From positions 1,075,166 to 1,139,165 of the forward strand of contig NW_006920416.1 of assembly GCF_000344685.1 (NCBI RefSeq): DNA of 64,000 bases, in the 5' to 3' direction. The notes under the pieces are model-generated. The model saw nothing but the letters and a program-made list of their open reading frames with translations. It was not told where the DNA came from and did not search any database. Below, in pieces: positions 10,192 through 20,849 of the stretch (its first letter is position 1; each line of letters begins with the position of its first letter). Origin of the DNA: Gloeophyllum trabeum ATCC 11539 (lineage: Eukaryota > Basidiomycota > Agaricomycetes > Gloeophyllales > Gloeophyllaceae). Made by a program: the position numbers and the translations under genes.

Positions 10192-12660
10192 CTAGTCGTC
10201 TCCTAGATACGCGATGGACGCAGGACTCCTGATAACCGAGCTGAAGAAAACTGGTGATCAAGAGGAAGAGAGAGGCACTTACCTCCTTTCTTTGCCCTGG
10301 AGAAAACGAACAGGTGAATTGATCATAAGTAATCATGAAGGGATGGCATTGAGGGTGGTACTGACATTCTCCGTCCAGGCAATTTGAGCCTTGAGCTCCG
10401 TGAGCCCAAACTGCAGTACAATCTTGAAGTCAAATCTATAATATCTGCGCTTTTTAGGGCCTTTCGGGGGCAGCTTCTGCGCAATTTCAGACACGTCGGC
10501 AGATACAGTGCAGAGTGTATGGTAGGATGCTGGAACAGTAGTCAAGTACTGTTTCCTATGCAAATACTCTGCTATGCTCACCGAAATCGACATCCGTCCA
10601 TTTGGGCTGAGTTACATTACCATTGTAGGTGACGATGTCTGTCTCAACTCGCGTGGGGCGCTCACTCAACTCCCTGAAGAAATGCGATTCATACTCTTGT
10701 CCTGCATCCACGGTGCTTCCCTAGAAATCATCCAAATCTCAGGAGTCAGCAAGTCATCCAGATAAGATGGCGTACTTTCGAGACTATGTTGTGAAATGCG
10801 CATCGAACCATGCGCACCCCAGAAAGGGACAAGTAAGTTTCTCCGAATCGCCGTACATGCTCCCCCTCTGTAGAATCATAGTTTCTAATGCCCTTGATAC
10901 CATACGTCATCCGGACCACGCGGGTTGAGACGGCCTGATCCATGAAGAAACTGACGGCACCATCAGCGACGGCTTTGTTTCTGCAAGCGTACATAACAGT
11001 GTCAATACTATGATAACTTTGACGTGAGGGGCTCGGACGATTGGGTGTACACTCACGTGTAGCCATCAGGGCGAGAGATCTCGATGCCAGTGCCTGCTAG
11101 CTTCGTGCGCAGTGTATTGAACAAATAGTCGCTGGCAGCGAAACCTCCGACAAAGAAAACCGTCTGTCACTATCCTCAGCACAGAGCCTATGGAGTAGCA
11201 CGAGACGTACTTTGATATCACCCCCGGCTTGCCGCTGTTCTCGGATAGCCTCGAGTATGGCGTCCAAAGAGGGGCCGAAAAAATCGGCCACGTCTTCGCT
11301 ATCCGGCAAGGTAGGTCGTAAATAGCGAAACCCATCACATGAATTATATACATACCCAGACAGCTTCAGGACACCCCTCGAGATTCCGAACTCCGGTTCA
11401 TTGTCGCTCCGCGTCCCAAACTTGATATGTGCAGGCTCGCTGGACGACTTGAATCTACGTTTCACGCCTTCCTCGAAACGTTGCACTATCGTTTGAATGT
11501 CCTGCGGATCATCATAGATGGAGCCCTTGAGCTTATCTGTTCATACCGGTAAGACGAGTGACAAATATTCAGATCAGCTAATCCTACCGTATAAGAAGGT
11601 CGATGCCCTTTGGTTGACGAATATCGAGCCTTGCAGACGACCTGGGTTCCGCACCGGTTAGCTCTACGAATGGACGACAAGGCCATCACCAGTCCGTACA
11701 GCCGGGCGAAGCGACTTCCTCTACTTTCATCGGCCGTACCTCCTTGATTAGGTAGGAGCTAAGGTCAATGGTCCCACCTCCTGCATCCACAATCATGATC
11801 TTATTACCGGCCTACGTAGTTTCATCAGTGGGATTCGCAATACCATGATAACTGAAGCAAACCTTCATCTTCTCGGCGGACAGTCCATTCTCGAGGCAGT
11901 AATGAAGACTGGCTTCTCCCTCAGTCACGAACTGTATCCTGTCGCAAGCCGCATCCATGTTCTTCACAAGCCCGGCTTGCACCGCAGCCTTGCGCATCTT
12001 CTGCTGCTGCAAGCCACCCCAGCCGTTTGGGTGGCCCATCACAAAATGAATGCTACCTTCTAATGACTCGAGGAGTGTCTCGCCGGCGCCGTGTGCCGTA
12101 CTAATATAGTCCTTCGCACACTTGAACAGGTATGAGAGGAAGTCGGCGAATACATCCATTACTGTCTTGTTCGCAGGCAACGGGGGAATACTGTAATCTG
12201 TGATGTGGGCTGCATTCATCTCCTTCGGTCGCAAATGGAGCTTAAACCTGAACATGTGAGGCTAAAACTGACAGTGAGGAGAATTGGTTTCATGAATTCC
12301 TTACCATTCGACTCTTATCCAGTTGTTATCCTCGGCTTCCCGGCTTTCAAGCATCTCGAACAGATTTTCCGCTTCTTGGCCGACCGCTTGGACAACGCCA
12401 TTGGCATCATAGTATAGGACCGACGGAACCTTGGAATCCCCTCCGGAATTCTTCTGGCCGGGATATCTGAGCTTGGAATCAACTGCAGCAACATGACAAT
12501 GACACCGTGCTCCATACGTGGTTACCGTCCAGATCTGCGGAACAAGACCGGGGTCCAGGATACTGTACGACACCCCACTACACGTCGTACCGATATCAAG
12601 AGCAATCACAAGTTTTCGCGTGGAACCGCGGTACGCCTGTCGAAGCTGAGAGTTCGCCAT
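10192..12660 (-). CDS. HSPA12-like Hsp70 family ATPase, copy B
   Basis: Thirteen exons: complement of 10192-10240, 10283-10296, 10366-10529, 10582-10720, 10776-10980, 11057-11163, 11211-11298, 11356-11536, 11588-11641, 11700-11811, 11863-12247, 12305-12466, 12518-12660. These give 600 aa. Motifs match copy A: ALDIGTTCSGVSY at the N-terminus, IVDAGGGTIDLSSY (from about 237), FFVGGFAASDYLF (about 378) and LTELKAQIAWTEN near the end. Exon number, intron phases and the last exon (ending YLGDD) match copy A, so one arose from the other by duplication of the whole pair. It diverges from the coiled-coil gene at 12916 across 255 bp. Both copies look intact, which argues against one being a dead duplicate. 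Confidence 0.9.
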
Positions 12661-12915
12661 AGCAGGTAGGGAGGGAGCGACTCTACCTTCCAAGGTTCGA
12701 CGGGGACGCCTTATCGTTCATTCTGCGAAGCGCTGCCGTGAACTTGCCTCATGGCGAGTATATACAGGGCCCCGTATCGGGCTTCGAGGCAGCATCCGCA
12801 GCTCTGAATGTAAAGTTGGACCGAGGACATGGATAGGCGCATTCTATTACCACATACAGCGTGATGTTCATATAACCCCTCGGCTTAATGGTATTCTGAC
12901 CGAATCTTGAAAGAC
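12661..12915. promoter_or_regulatory. Bidirectional promoter of pair B
   Basis: This 255-bp spacer contains the conserved block at 12782-12801 also found in the promoter of pair A, and a TATA-like GTATATAC near 12756. Confidence 0.5.
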
Positions 12916-14400
12916 ATGCCATGCATTCTCGCCTGTGACCACGGACTCGACACTTGGACTGCAGGTATCGCTGCAATCGTTGTAATGGGCTTCTTTGACG
13001 TTTTGCAATTTGGGACGAGGCACATTTCAGACGAAAGCGCGCCGGTAGCGAGAGAGCGACAGACGCACACAGTAGTGAAGGCAAGTCGATCCTTAGAAGA
13101 CTTGAAGGGAGATGATAGGAAGTGGCGGGGGCACCTGGCCAACAAGAACAGAGAAGTCGAGAATGAGATGCGTCAGCGAGACGAGCACTGGAAAGCGCGA
13201 CTGGACGAGGCGCAGCGGCGCGCCGACGGATTGAAAGCTGCTCTTGCCCAGCGGAATCGGTCCTTCGAAGAACTCCAGGCGCGGTATGCATCGCTGGAAC
13301 GGCAATGGCAAGACCAAGCGAAGCTACTCACAGCCCGCACAGCCGAATCGCAGGCCGCGCAGACGTTCCTCACGAAGGCAGATACATTATCGGTGGCAGA
13401 GGTCAGGAGCATGGTTGGCGATCTGAACACGGATATATTCCAGACCGCTGCCAAATTAGCGGAGCTCGTTGATCTGAGCATTCGAGCGGGGGGATTAGGA
13501 GCGGAAGCACAGAGCGCGCAGGCTGTCCTGCAGCGATGGCTGGCGAAGGACCTGTACGACGCTCTGGCTACGACTCAGGACATATCAATCCTGCAAATTG
13601 CGATCCAAGGCGTCATATGCGGTTGCTGCAGGGAGATAATCAGCAGGTGGCCATGCTCGCGCTCACAGAGTAAAGGGGTCAAGGAGGGTCGGGAATGCCG
13701 CGCCATTTACGACACCATCAGAGCACATGGTCTGTGTCCTTGTCATCTCTACACTCGAACATACCTGATATTACGCGCAATAGAGGTCCAAGCTGTCGCA
13801 GGACGTTGGCGCTCCTTGGCTCGAGGACACATGAGACAGTGGGATGAAGGCGGTCAGGCGGAATATGACCACTATCTTCCTCTCGTCACGTCGGACGTAC
13901 TGCAGGTATACGCGTTGACCGGATGCGTCAGCCTTGAAGCCCTCAGTTCGACAAAAGGGACGGTATTTAAGAGCCTCAGCGAGATAATCCGATTCGCGCT
14001 TCGCATACGGAACACACTTGGGGAGGAGATCACGTCCTGCGATTTGGAAGTGGTAACAGCTCCTCAAGGCCAGCCGTTCAATCCCCAGTGCATGGATGAG
14101 GACGGCGGAGATGAGTCTGGGCAGCAGGATTACTCGAGCGATACCCAGGTCCTCTGTACCACGCAGCTTGGTCTGTCGCGTACAGAAAGCGTCAGTTCGG
14201 GTGGCAAAAAGTATCAACACCGTGGAGAAATAGTCACAAACTGCAAGGTCGCCCTCTCCTCGTTCTTGCAACCTGCAGAGGTGCCAGCCCGAGCTCTGAG
14301 AGATGAGAGAAGACGTCGGAGAGAGAACAGGGCCCAGCGTTCCGACAAGACATCCGAGAGTATGAGTGCGTCTAGCAAGGGACCCAGGAGGACCGAATAA
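12916..14400 (+). CDS. Uncharacterised coiled-coil/helical protein, Hsp70-paired, copy B
   Basis: Two exons (12916-13729, 13784-14400) give 476 aa. I chose ATG at 12916; the open frame extends upstream only through a TTG. The layout matches copy A. A hydrophobic N-terminus (IAAIVVMGFFDVLQF) is followed by a long charged coiled coil (to about residue 150). The helical domain (ADTLSVAEVRSMVGDLNTDI) has a CGCCREI patch. The distal conserved domain starts VAGRWRSLARGH and includes LCTTQLGLSRTE, and the tail is basic. The single intron has the same position and phase as in copies A and C. It is divergent from Hsp70 copy B. Function unknown. Confidence 0.85.
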   Translation: MPCILACDHGLDTWTAGIAAIVVMGFFDVLQFGTRHISDESAPVARERQTHTVVKASRSLEDLKGDDRKWRGHLANKNREVENEMRQRDEHWKARLDEAQRRADGLKAALAQRNRSFEELQARYASLERQWQDQAKLLTARTAESQAAQTFLTKADTLSVAEVRSMVGDLNTDIFQTAAKLAELVDLSIRAGGLGAEAQSAQAVLQRWLAKDLYDALATTQDISILQIAIQGVICGCCREIISRWPCSRSQSKGVKEGRECRAIYDTIRAHGLCPCHLYTRTYLILRAIEVQAVAGRWRSLARGHMRQWDEGGQAEYDHYLPLVTSDVLQVYALTGCVSLEALSSTKGTVFKSLSEIIRFALRIRNTLGEEITSCDLEVVTAPQGQPFNPQCMDEDGGDESGQQDYSSDTQVLCTTQLGLSRTESVSSGGKKYQHRGEIVTNCKVALSSFLQPAEVPARALRDERRRRRENRAQRSDKTSESMSASSKGPRRTE

Positions 14401-14871
14401 GCTCCCCACAACAGAATCTGACTGTTGCAGTAGCGTATGGACTTCTCCCAACGCCTATATCCAGAATTATTCCTCATATCTTGTCATACCATGGATGGGT
14501 GTTCATGCACATGGTATAATAGCGGTATTATGAACCGTCCCGATAGAGTTGCTGCTTGGGCCCCTACGCCGCTCCAAATCGTTTTTGTTTCCAGACGCGA
14601 CATGTTCAATGAGCCTCAGGCTGCCCCGCATAAATATAACCGCATGCATAGCTCGTCGTCGTCGCCACAAGTGCTGCTGCGGTATTCGCTCTGTGACTTC
14701 AAATGTCGTCAGGTTGCCCAGGAATTAGCCTGGACTCATCGGCATCAAGTTGTCCTGTCGTCCTGTCCGTTTGAAGTCTTTAGACTCGGGCGCATCACTT
14801 TTGCCTTCCGGACCTGCTCTGGTTGGGATTCAATCCTAGGCCTGTCGCTGCCACAGACCAGTGGGGAGGCG
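14401..14871. other. No confident gene
   Basis: A plus-strand frame (14437-15006) is open but has no recognisable motif and its codon pattern is not convincing. Confidence 0.45.
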
Positions 14872-15351
14872 CAATTCCGGGTCGCGCGGCGAGTTGTTTG
14901 CATCTGTTTGGACTCTGCAAGAAAGTGGTCGCAAATCCCCCGCCTTCATAGAGCCTGCCGCATGTTGAAATCACGCATATTAAATGTACCGGCAGGGATG
15001 TCATGATACAGAAGATGCAACGTTGGTTCTGAATTTCCGAATTTCCCAACATCAAGTTCATTAGATAGAGGTAATGAGACCGCAAGTACATTTAACAAAA
15101 ATGTACAACCAACATTGCATCCGCTCGTTGATATAGATTAACTTTTATGAATCAAGTGACGCGTGAATATGAACGTAGCACGCCGTAGGTTTTCTGGCAG
15201 TAAAGAGCAATTAACGACGCGTCCGAACGCGTCGCGGACGTGACAAGCTGTGACACCATCGCAAAAAGTGTCACACCAAATATCCTGGTCACTGTCCGGG
15301 CTCTCCTCCAGCAGCAGAAGCAGGTCCCTTCCCCTGTGTTAGAACTGCAAA
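14872..15351. repeat. First copy of a 480-bp exact duplication abutting the N gap
   Basis: This stretch is repeated at 15745-16224, with no difference seen on reading. The left copy ends one base before the Ns begin, and the right copy begins at the first base after them. That is the signature of two contig ends overlapping but not merged. Inside are two ACGCGT sites (15217-15222, 15227-15232). No gene was recognised. Confidence 0.9.
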
Positions 15352-15352
15352 A

Positions 15353-15744
15353 NNNNNNNNNNNNNNNNNNNNNNNNNNNNNNNNNNNNNNNNNNNNNNNN
15401 NNNNNNNNNNNNNNNNNNNNNNNNNNNNNNNNNNNNNNNNNNNNNNNNNNNNNNNNNNNNNNNNNNNNNNNNNNNNNNNNNNNNNNNNNNNNNNNNNNNN
15501 NNNNNNNNNNNNNNNNNNNNNNNNNNNNNNNNNNNNNNNNNNNNNNNNNNNNNNNNNNNNNNNNNNNNNNNNNNNNNNNNNNNNNNNNNNNNNNNNNNNN
15601 NNNNNNNNNNNNNNNNNNNNNNNNNNNNNNNNNNNNNNNNNNNNNNNNNNNNNNNNNNNNNNNNNNNNNNNNNNNNNNNNNNNNNNNNNNNNNNNNNNNN
15701 NNNNNNNNNNNNNNNNNNNNNNNNNNNNNNNNNNNNNNNNNNNN
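15353..15744. other. Assembly gap, 392 Ns
   Basis: Unknown bases. Because the flanks are the same 480-bp sequence, the true gap is probably zero or negative. Confidence 0.98.
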
Positions 15745-16224
15745 CAATTCCGGGTCGCGCGGCGAGTTGTTTGCATCTGTTTGGACTCTGCAAGAAAGTG
15801 GTCGCAAATCCCCCGCCTTCATAGAGCCTGCCGCATGTTGAAATCACGCATATTAAATGTACCGGCAGGGATGTCATGATACAGAAGATGCAACGTTGGT
15901 TCTGAATTTCCGAATTTCCCAACATCAAGTTCATTAGATAGAGGTAATGAGACCGCAAGTACATTTAACAAAAATGTACAACCAACATTGCATCCGCTCG
16001 TTGATATAGATTAACTTTTATGAATCAAGTGACGCGTGAATATGAACGTAGCACGCCGTAGGTTTTCTGGCAGTAAAGAGCAATTAACGACGCGTCCGAA
16101 CGCGTCGCGGACGTGACAAGCTGTGACACCATCGCAAAAAGTGTCACACCAAATATCCTGGTCACTGTCCGGGCTCTCCTCCAGCAGCAGAAGCAGGTCC
16201 CTTCCCCTGTGTTAGAACTGCAAA
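15745..16224. repeat. Second copy of the 480-bp gap-flanking duplication
   Basis: Same sequence as 14872-15351. Probably an assembly duplicate rather than a biological repeat; a real tandem or LTR-like duplication is the alternative. Confidence 0.9.
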
Positions 16225-16897
16225 CTCAACATAGTGCATGAGATATATATTCAACCTTTTACAGCTGTGATCCAGTACTTGCTTTGTCCGCTAATTACAC
16301 AGACTTGTGCTTCCTGGAAATCAAGCTCATCTGCATCAAGGACAGGGAATGCACCCACTGGTGTGCACATAGATATGTTCCAAATGTTTCTGAAGACAAT
16401 ACATAACTTCCCTAAGCACTCTTTTGCCGACCTCGGTCATATTGACCATCATTTCATCCCGATGGTGGACAGCTCAGGAATAAGAAGAGACAAACATGTT
16501 TATATCTACTGTAATGGTAGAATACCTTTCTTGCTGGTTTAAAATAGTGATATACATTGCTCATGCATGCATAAGGTGAGAATGGAGCAGAGAAACGCAC
16601 AAGAATACGAGGGGATACTTGCAACCACCTTTCAGCCACAATCTGCTGACAAATCAACTCGCACCGGAACCGGGCGTTGCGCCTCCCCAAGACCAGTCAG
16701 AGGTTAAGTCGAAGTCGCTGGTGCCGCCGGAATAAACTCGGCATAGTTATCCCCGCACTCCTGTTCAACACTGACAGTGACTCGGAACGTTCAACGTCTC
16801 TGCTTGTCTTGTCCAGTCCAATGCCGACATAATATCATCAACCCTGGAGCAACGTAGAGAAGCATATTGAAGCTGTTTCGGTCGATCTTCGCGAGCT
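16225..16897. other. Intergenic
   Basis: AT-richer stretch upstream of the ABC gene. A 102-codon plus frame (16234-16542) has no recognisable similarity. Confidence 0.45.
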
Positions 16898-18765
16898 ATG
16901 TCTTCGATTCTACGGGTTCGGATATCTACCTTCAGATATCAAACGTGCAAAACCTCTCCGCGACGTGCCTTGCATACACCGACTTCGCAGCCCTTGATTC
17001 ACATCCCAAAGAGCAACGTCTATCGTTTCGATGACACAAAGGGGACCTCTCCGCTCTTCCGCGACCTCCAGTGGACGGTGCGCGACGGCGAGAGCTGGGC
17101 CGTCGTCGGCGCTGGTTCAGGCGAGAAGACCGCACTGCTCGAGGTGAGTGCAGCATGTCTTTCAAATCCTCCGATACAATAGCAACACTGCTAATCGGTA
17201 GGTTCTAGACGGGCGCTACCGTCTCAAGCCGCCCCCGCATGGCGGCCTCTTCCCCTTCCTCTCGTCCTACAGACCCAACGCAGTCTCCCTCGTCTCCTTC
17301 GCGCACCGCCCGCGCGCCGCGGGCGGTCAGTTCTACGACTACACTGCCCGCTATGGATCCGTGTGGGAGGAGGACAAGATAACGCTCCGGCAGAGCATGT
17401 TCCCGGAGACGCTCCCCGAGTTTGCGCGGCGCGATAACCAGCACGCGGTGGAGATGACGGACGAGGACAAGGAGCTCTTTGACGAGCTCGTGCGGAAACT
17501 GGACCTGGGCGGGCTGCTGGACCTCCCGCTTATCGCGTTGAGTAATGGGCAGACGCGGAAGGCGCGGATATTGAAAGCGCTGCTTGCGAGGCCGGAGCTG
17601 ATGCTTCTGGACGAACCACTGAGTACGCCCTGCCGTATCGCACATGCGACGAATGCTGAACCACTATTTCTTAGCCGGAGTTGACGCTGCGACGCGCCCG
17701 CTTCTCATCGACATCTTCCACTCACTACACATTTCTCGCAATCCCCGCATCATCCTCGGACTCCGGAAACAGGACCCCGTCCCCGAATGGATCACCCACG
17801 TCGCCGCGGTCCAAGGCGGATCAGTGACCACGGGCCTTAAGAACGAAATTCTCGCCGAATTCAACAAGGACGCAGGCACGCAGGTCGCACCTACCACTCG
17901 GGACGATCGGTGGCGCGCTGTTGTCCCGAGAGCACAGCGCCCGGTGCTTGTCCACATGCAAAACGTCAACGTCAGGTATCATGAACGGCATGTACGGCTC
18001 TAGCCCACTTCTTGAAATTCAGGCAGATGTCTCATCTTCGCCGCCTAGGTCCTCAAGGACATAAACTGGAAAATCCACGCCGGCGACCGGTGGCATCTCC
18101 AAGGCCCCAACGGTGAGCCCGTACACGTCTTTACCATGAGAATTCAACCTTATCTATGCCCTGCCACAGGCTCCGGGAAAACGACCCTGCTCTCCCTCCT
18201 CACCGGCGAGCATCCGCAATCGTACACCCAGCGCCCGCCCCACTCCTCGCTCACCCTCTTCGGCCGCGCGCGCGCACAGCACGCAACGACGCAGCTCGCA
18301 GGCCGCGTCGGCGTCGTCTCGCCCGAGCTGTACAACGCCTTCCCGCGGCGGCGCGCGCTGAGCGTGCGCGAGGCGGTCGGCACGGGGTTCCGCGGGACGT
18401 TCGTGCCCGGCGCGCTGAGCGCGGCGGAGGACGAGCGGGTGCGCGAGGTGGTCGCGGCGCTCGCGCCGCGCGGGGCGTTTGCGGAGAGGAGCTTTGCGGA
18501 CCTGTCCGCGGGCGAGCAGGGCGTCGTCCTGCTCATGCGCGCGCTGGTCGGCCGGCCGCCGCTCGTCATCCTGGACGAGGTGTGGGCGGGGATGGACGGG
18601 GCGATGATCGAGGCTGCGCGGCGGTACCTCAGGAATGGCGGGGTGGGTGAGGAGCAGGCGGTGGTGGTGGTCACGCATTGGGAGGAGGAGGTCCCCTGGA
18701 GCCGGGAGGAGGAGGGTTTCCGACAGTTTCGGTTGCAGGACGGGACTGGGATAGAGGTCCACTGA
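16898..18765 (+). CDS. Twin-cassette ABC ATPase, probably mitochondrial
   Basis: Five exons (16898-17143, 17202-17622, 17675-17991, 18049-18112, 18170-18765) give 547 aa. There are two nucleotide-binding domains and no transmembrane segments. The N-terminus (SSILRVRISTFRYQTCKTSPRR) is basic and hydroxylated, like a mitochondrial presequence. NBD1 has a degenerate Walker A, GAGSGEKT (E where the last G is expected), signature LSNGQ and Walker B LMLLDEP. NBD2 has canonical Walker A GPNGSGKTT, signature LSAGEQ, and Walker B LVILDEVW with an H-loop TH. It resembles ModF-like soluble ABC proteins found in fungi. The asymmetry suggests only one fully active ATP site. Substrate or partner unknown. 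Confidence 0.85.
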
Positions 18766-19415
18766 AACTGGTCGTGAGTTTTTGGGGAGCTCTAGTGTGT
18801 ACGATCCTTGCCGTCTAGACCAGGTTTCACGTCTGATTGTGTCTTACGATGTAAATACAGGATCCTAGACATACATTTGGCATACATACAGAGCGACGTG
18901 AAACCATGACAGTCTATTCCTAGCATATAGGCGTATTCTGGTTCTGTGCTTACCCTTTTTGTACGGCGTCCGTGTCCTTCAGTGAGACGCGGTGCATTTT
19001 GGCTTTTTGTTGAGTCTTTTTTCCAATTGGGACACGCCAGGTAAGTGCTATGACAGCCTTCCATCGAGCTAAATTGACATTTCACAACCTAGAGCCCCAA
19101 TCCAGAGGAAGTACACGAACTACCATTCAGAATAGTAGTGGTTCCATTAGCTTTCGCGAACCACTGTACTCACGCACGCCTTTGGCGTCGACGAAGACAT
19201 GGGTCACGGGAAGATAAAGAACAAGGTGTGTCTAGTTCTCGGTTCCAAGCACAACTACACATTAGGGCTCGTACAATATTAACATAAGCATACAAACGTG
19301 GGTATATCATCACGTCTCAACGTCCTCCACGCCCGTGTATGTTCGTCAAGAAACGCATCATCGTCAACGGCCTTCGTTGGGGAAACTGGTGGGAAACGAC
19401 CGGGCGACGGACTGC
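18766..19415. other. Intergenic
   Basis: Convergent 3' flanks of the ABC gene and the small membrane protein gene. No further gene was recognised. Confidence 0.5.
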
Positions 19416-19786
19416 TTAGTACGCAGCGGTCGTCCCTGCTCCCCTGCGTCCTCCAAAATTGAAGCGATGTGTACCTGTGCGCCTCGATGAGCGACGTGCT
19501 GGCAGGCAGAAGTTGCAGCAGATGATGTCGAGGATGATGTCGATGATCGTGACAATGATCTGAACGCATCACAGTCATGAGTGTCTGCGAACGTTCGAAG
19601 GTAGAGGCTATGGTACTTACCGTTACGATCAGGGAAACGATGGTCATAAGGATGGAGGCAATGGCGGAGATGATGGCGTTAATGGCACCACCGATAGCAG
19701 AGAATATGGCACCCTACATCGCAGCACGGTCGTCAGCACCGCTCGCCTTGCCAACACAACGAATAACACTCACCATGATGATTATT
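19416..19786 (-). CDS. Small amphipathic membrane protein of the GAIFSAIG type
   Basis: Three exons: complement of 19416-19559, 19621-19713, 19784-19786; the first exon is the ATG alone. The product is 79 aa: a continuous hydrophobic run (GAIFSAIGGAINAIISAIAS onward through MTIVSLIVT and IIVTIIDIILDII), a CC-containing turn (CCNFCLPARR), then a basic, Gly/Arg-rich tail. I recognise this as a short family found repeatedly in mushroom-forming fungi, with no known function. Both introns have clean GT-AG ends, and the downstream reading stays open only with them removed. A TATA box lies 81 bp upstream of the ATG. Confidence 0.8.
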
Positions 19787-19866
19787 TGTTCGTAAAAAGC
19801 GTGTGTGGATGTCGTCTAAGAGGTGTGGTGTTACGAGTCGGTGAGGAAACCTCAGGGCAGGTGGTG

Positions 19867-19874
19867 TTTATATA
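19867..19874 (-). promoter_or_regulatory. TATA box of the small membrane protein gene
   Basis: TATATAAA on the minus strand, 81 bp upstream of the start codon, at a good distance for a fungal core promoter. Confidence 0.5.
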
Positions 19875-20849
19875 GGAGAGGCGCGGGGTGATAGGGAGGC
19901 GGGTCTCCACCGAGTAGAGTTTGTATGACGTGAACGGGCTGGAGTACACAGGAAGCGTCCAGAGTTGGAATTTGCGTTTGCGGAGTCGCTGAGCCAGTCG
20001 TCCCTGCCATTCCGGGGCCGCCGGTGGGGACGATGCCGCCGGCTGGTTGCCTGCGGCGGCAAAGGATGCGATGTCGATAGCTCGAGGACGCCAACGTCGA
20101 CGTGCACGGCGCTGAGGGACATGTCGCCACAGTTGGTCGGTGACGTCACACAGCACTACGTCATTGCAAGCTCGGATCTTCCGGACTTCTTCCGGAGGCG
20201 CTCCGTCCTCCTCTGGGTGCTGTTCTATCACTGACGTCCGGCTGACGCTGCTCTGTATCGAAAATTTCTTGCAACGCCTTTGCCAGCAGGCTCTTGACGT
20301 CTGCGATACCGCGCGCGCTGACTGCTTTGGCGTCAATATCCATGCAGTTGCTTGATCTGGCCCCGACTGATGGCGAGTCGTGTGAGGTTCCGGAGCCTTC
20401 ACATCGGGAATACGCATGCCACGTGGTCACGTGGCCGAAGCGGACGGAAAAGCCAAGGGTATTTGGCCCTATTGTTTCTTTCACTCTTTGGTATCGTGTC
20501 GCATGCGACGGTCTCTCTGTTTCATACTGGTCTACTGGCTTTCGTATAAAAGGGTGAGCGTTTGTACTGTACGACAGAGCACTACGAATCGAGTACTGCT
20601 TACAACCGTCTTACTTCGACTCTGTGCGACGACCGAGTAACGTCACGCTATCCTCACATGCGGCGACTACTTACACGTCCAAAGCTTGTACATGTGAATT
20701 GCGACTCTAATCCTATGCAATGATAACTGACTACGGTTGCGAATGCAAGGTAACAAAATACAACACCTCCATAAGATGGAATGGATAAATAGGTTTAAGG
20801 AGAGTGCACTTGTACAACCCATAATTGATGAAGGTCCATGCGTGTTGGT
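19875..20849. other. No confident gene
   Basis: Upstream region of the small membrane protein gene. A minus frame around 20161-20340 looks mildly protein-like but has no start or splice context I trust. Confidence 0.45.

Noticed and set aside
15152..15964. Long frames spanning the gap
   Set aside because: They consist mostly of Ns and join two copies of the same duplicated sequence.
18150..18762. Three overlapping frames opposite or beside ABC NBD2
   Set aside because: Shadows caused by high GC at third positions; only the frame with Walker A, signature and Walker B is coding.
20161..20484. Minus-strand frame with a protein-like stretch (DVKSLLAKALQEIFDTE)
   Set aside because: No family recognised, no convincing start or splice continuation; overlaps another open frame of similar quality.
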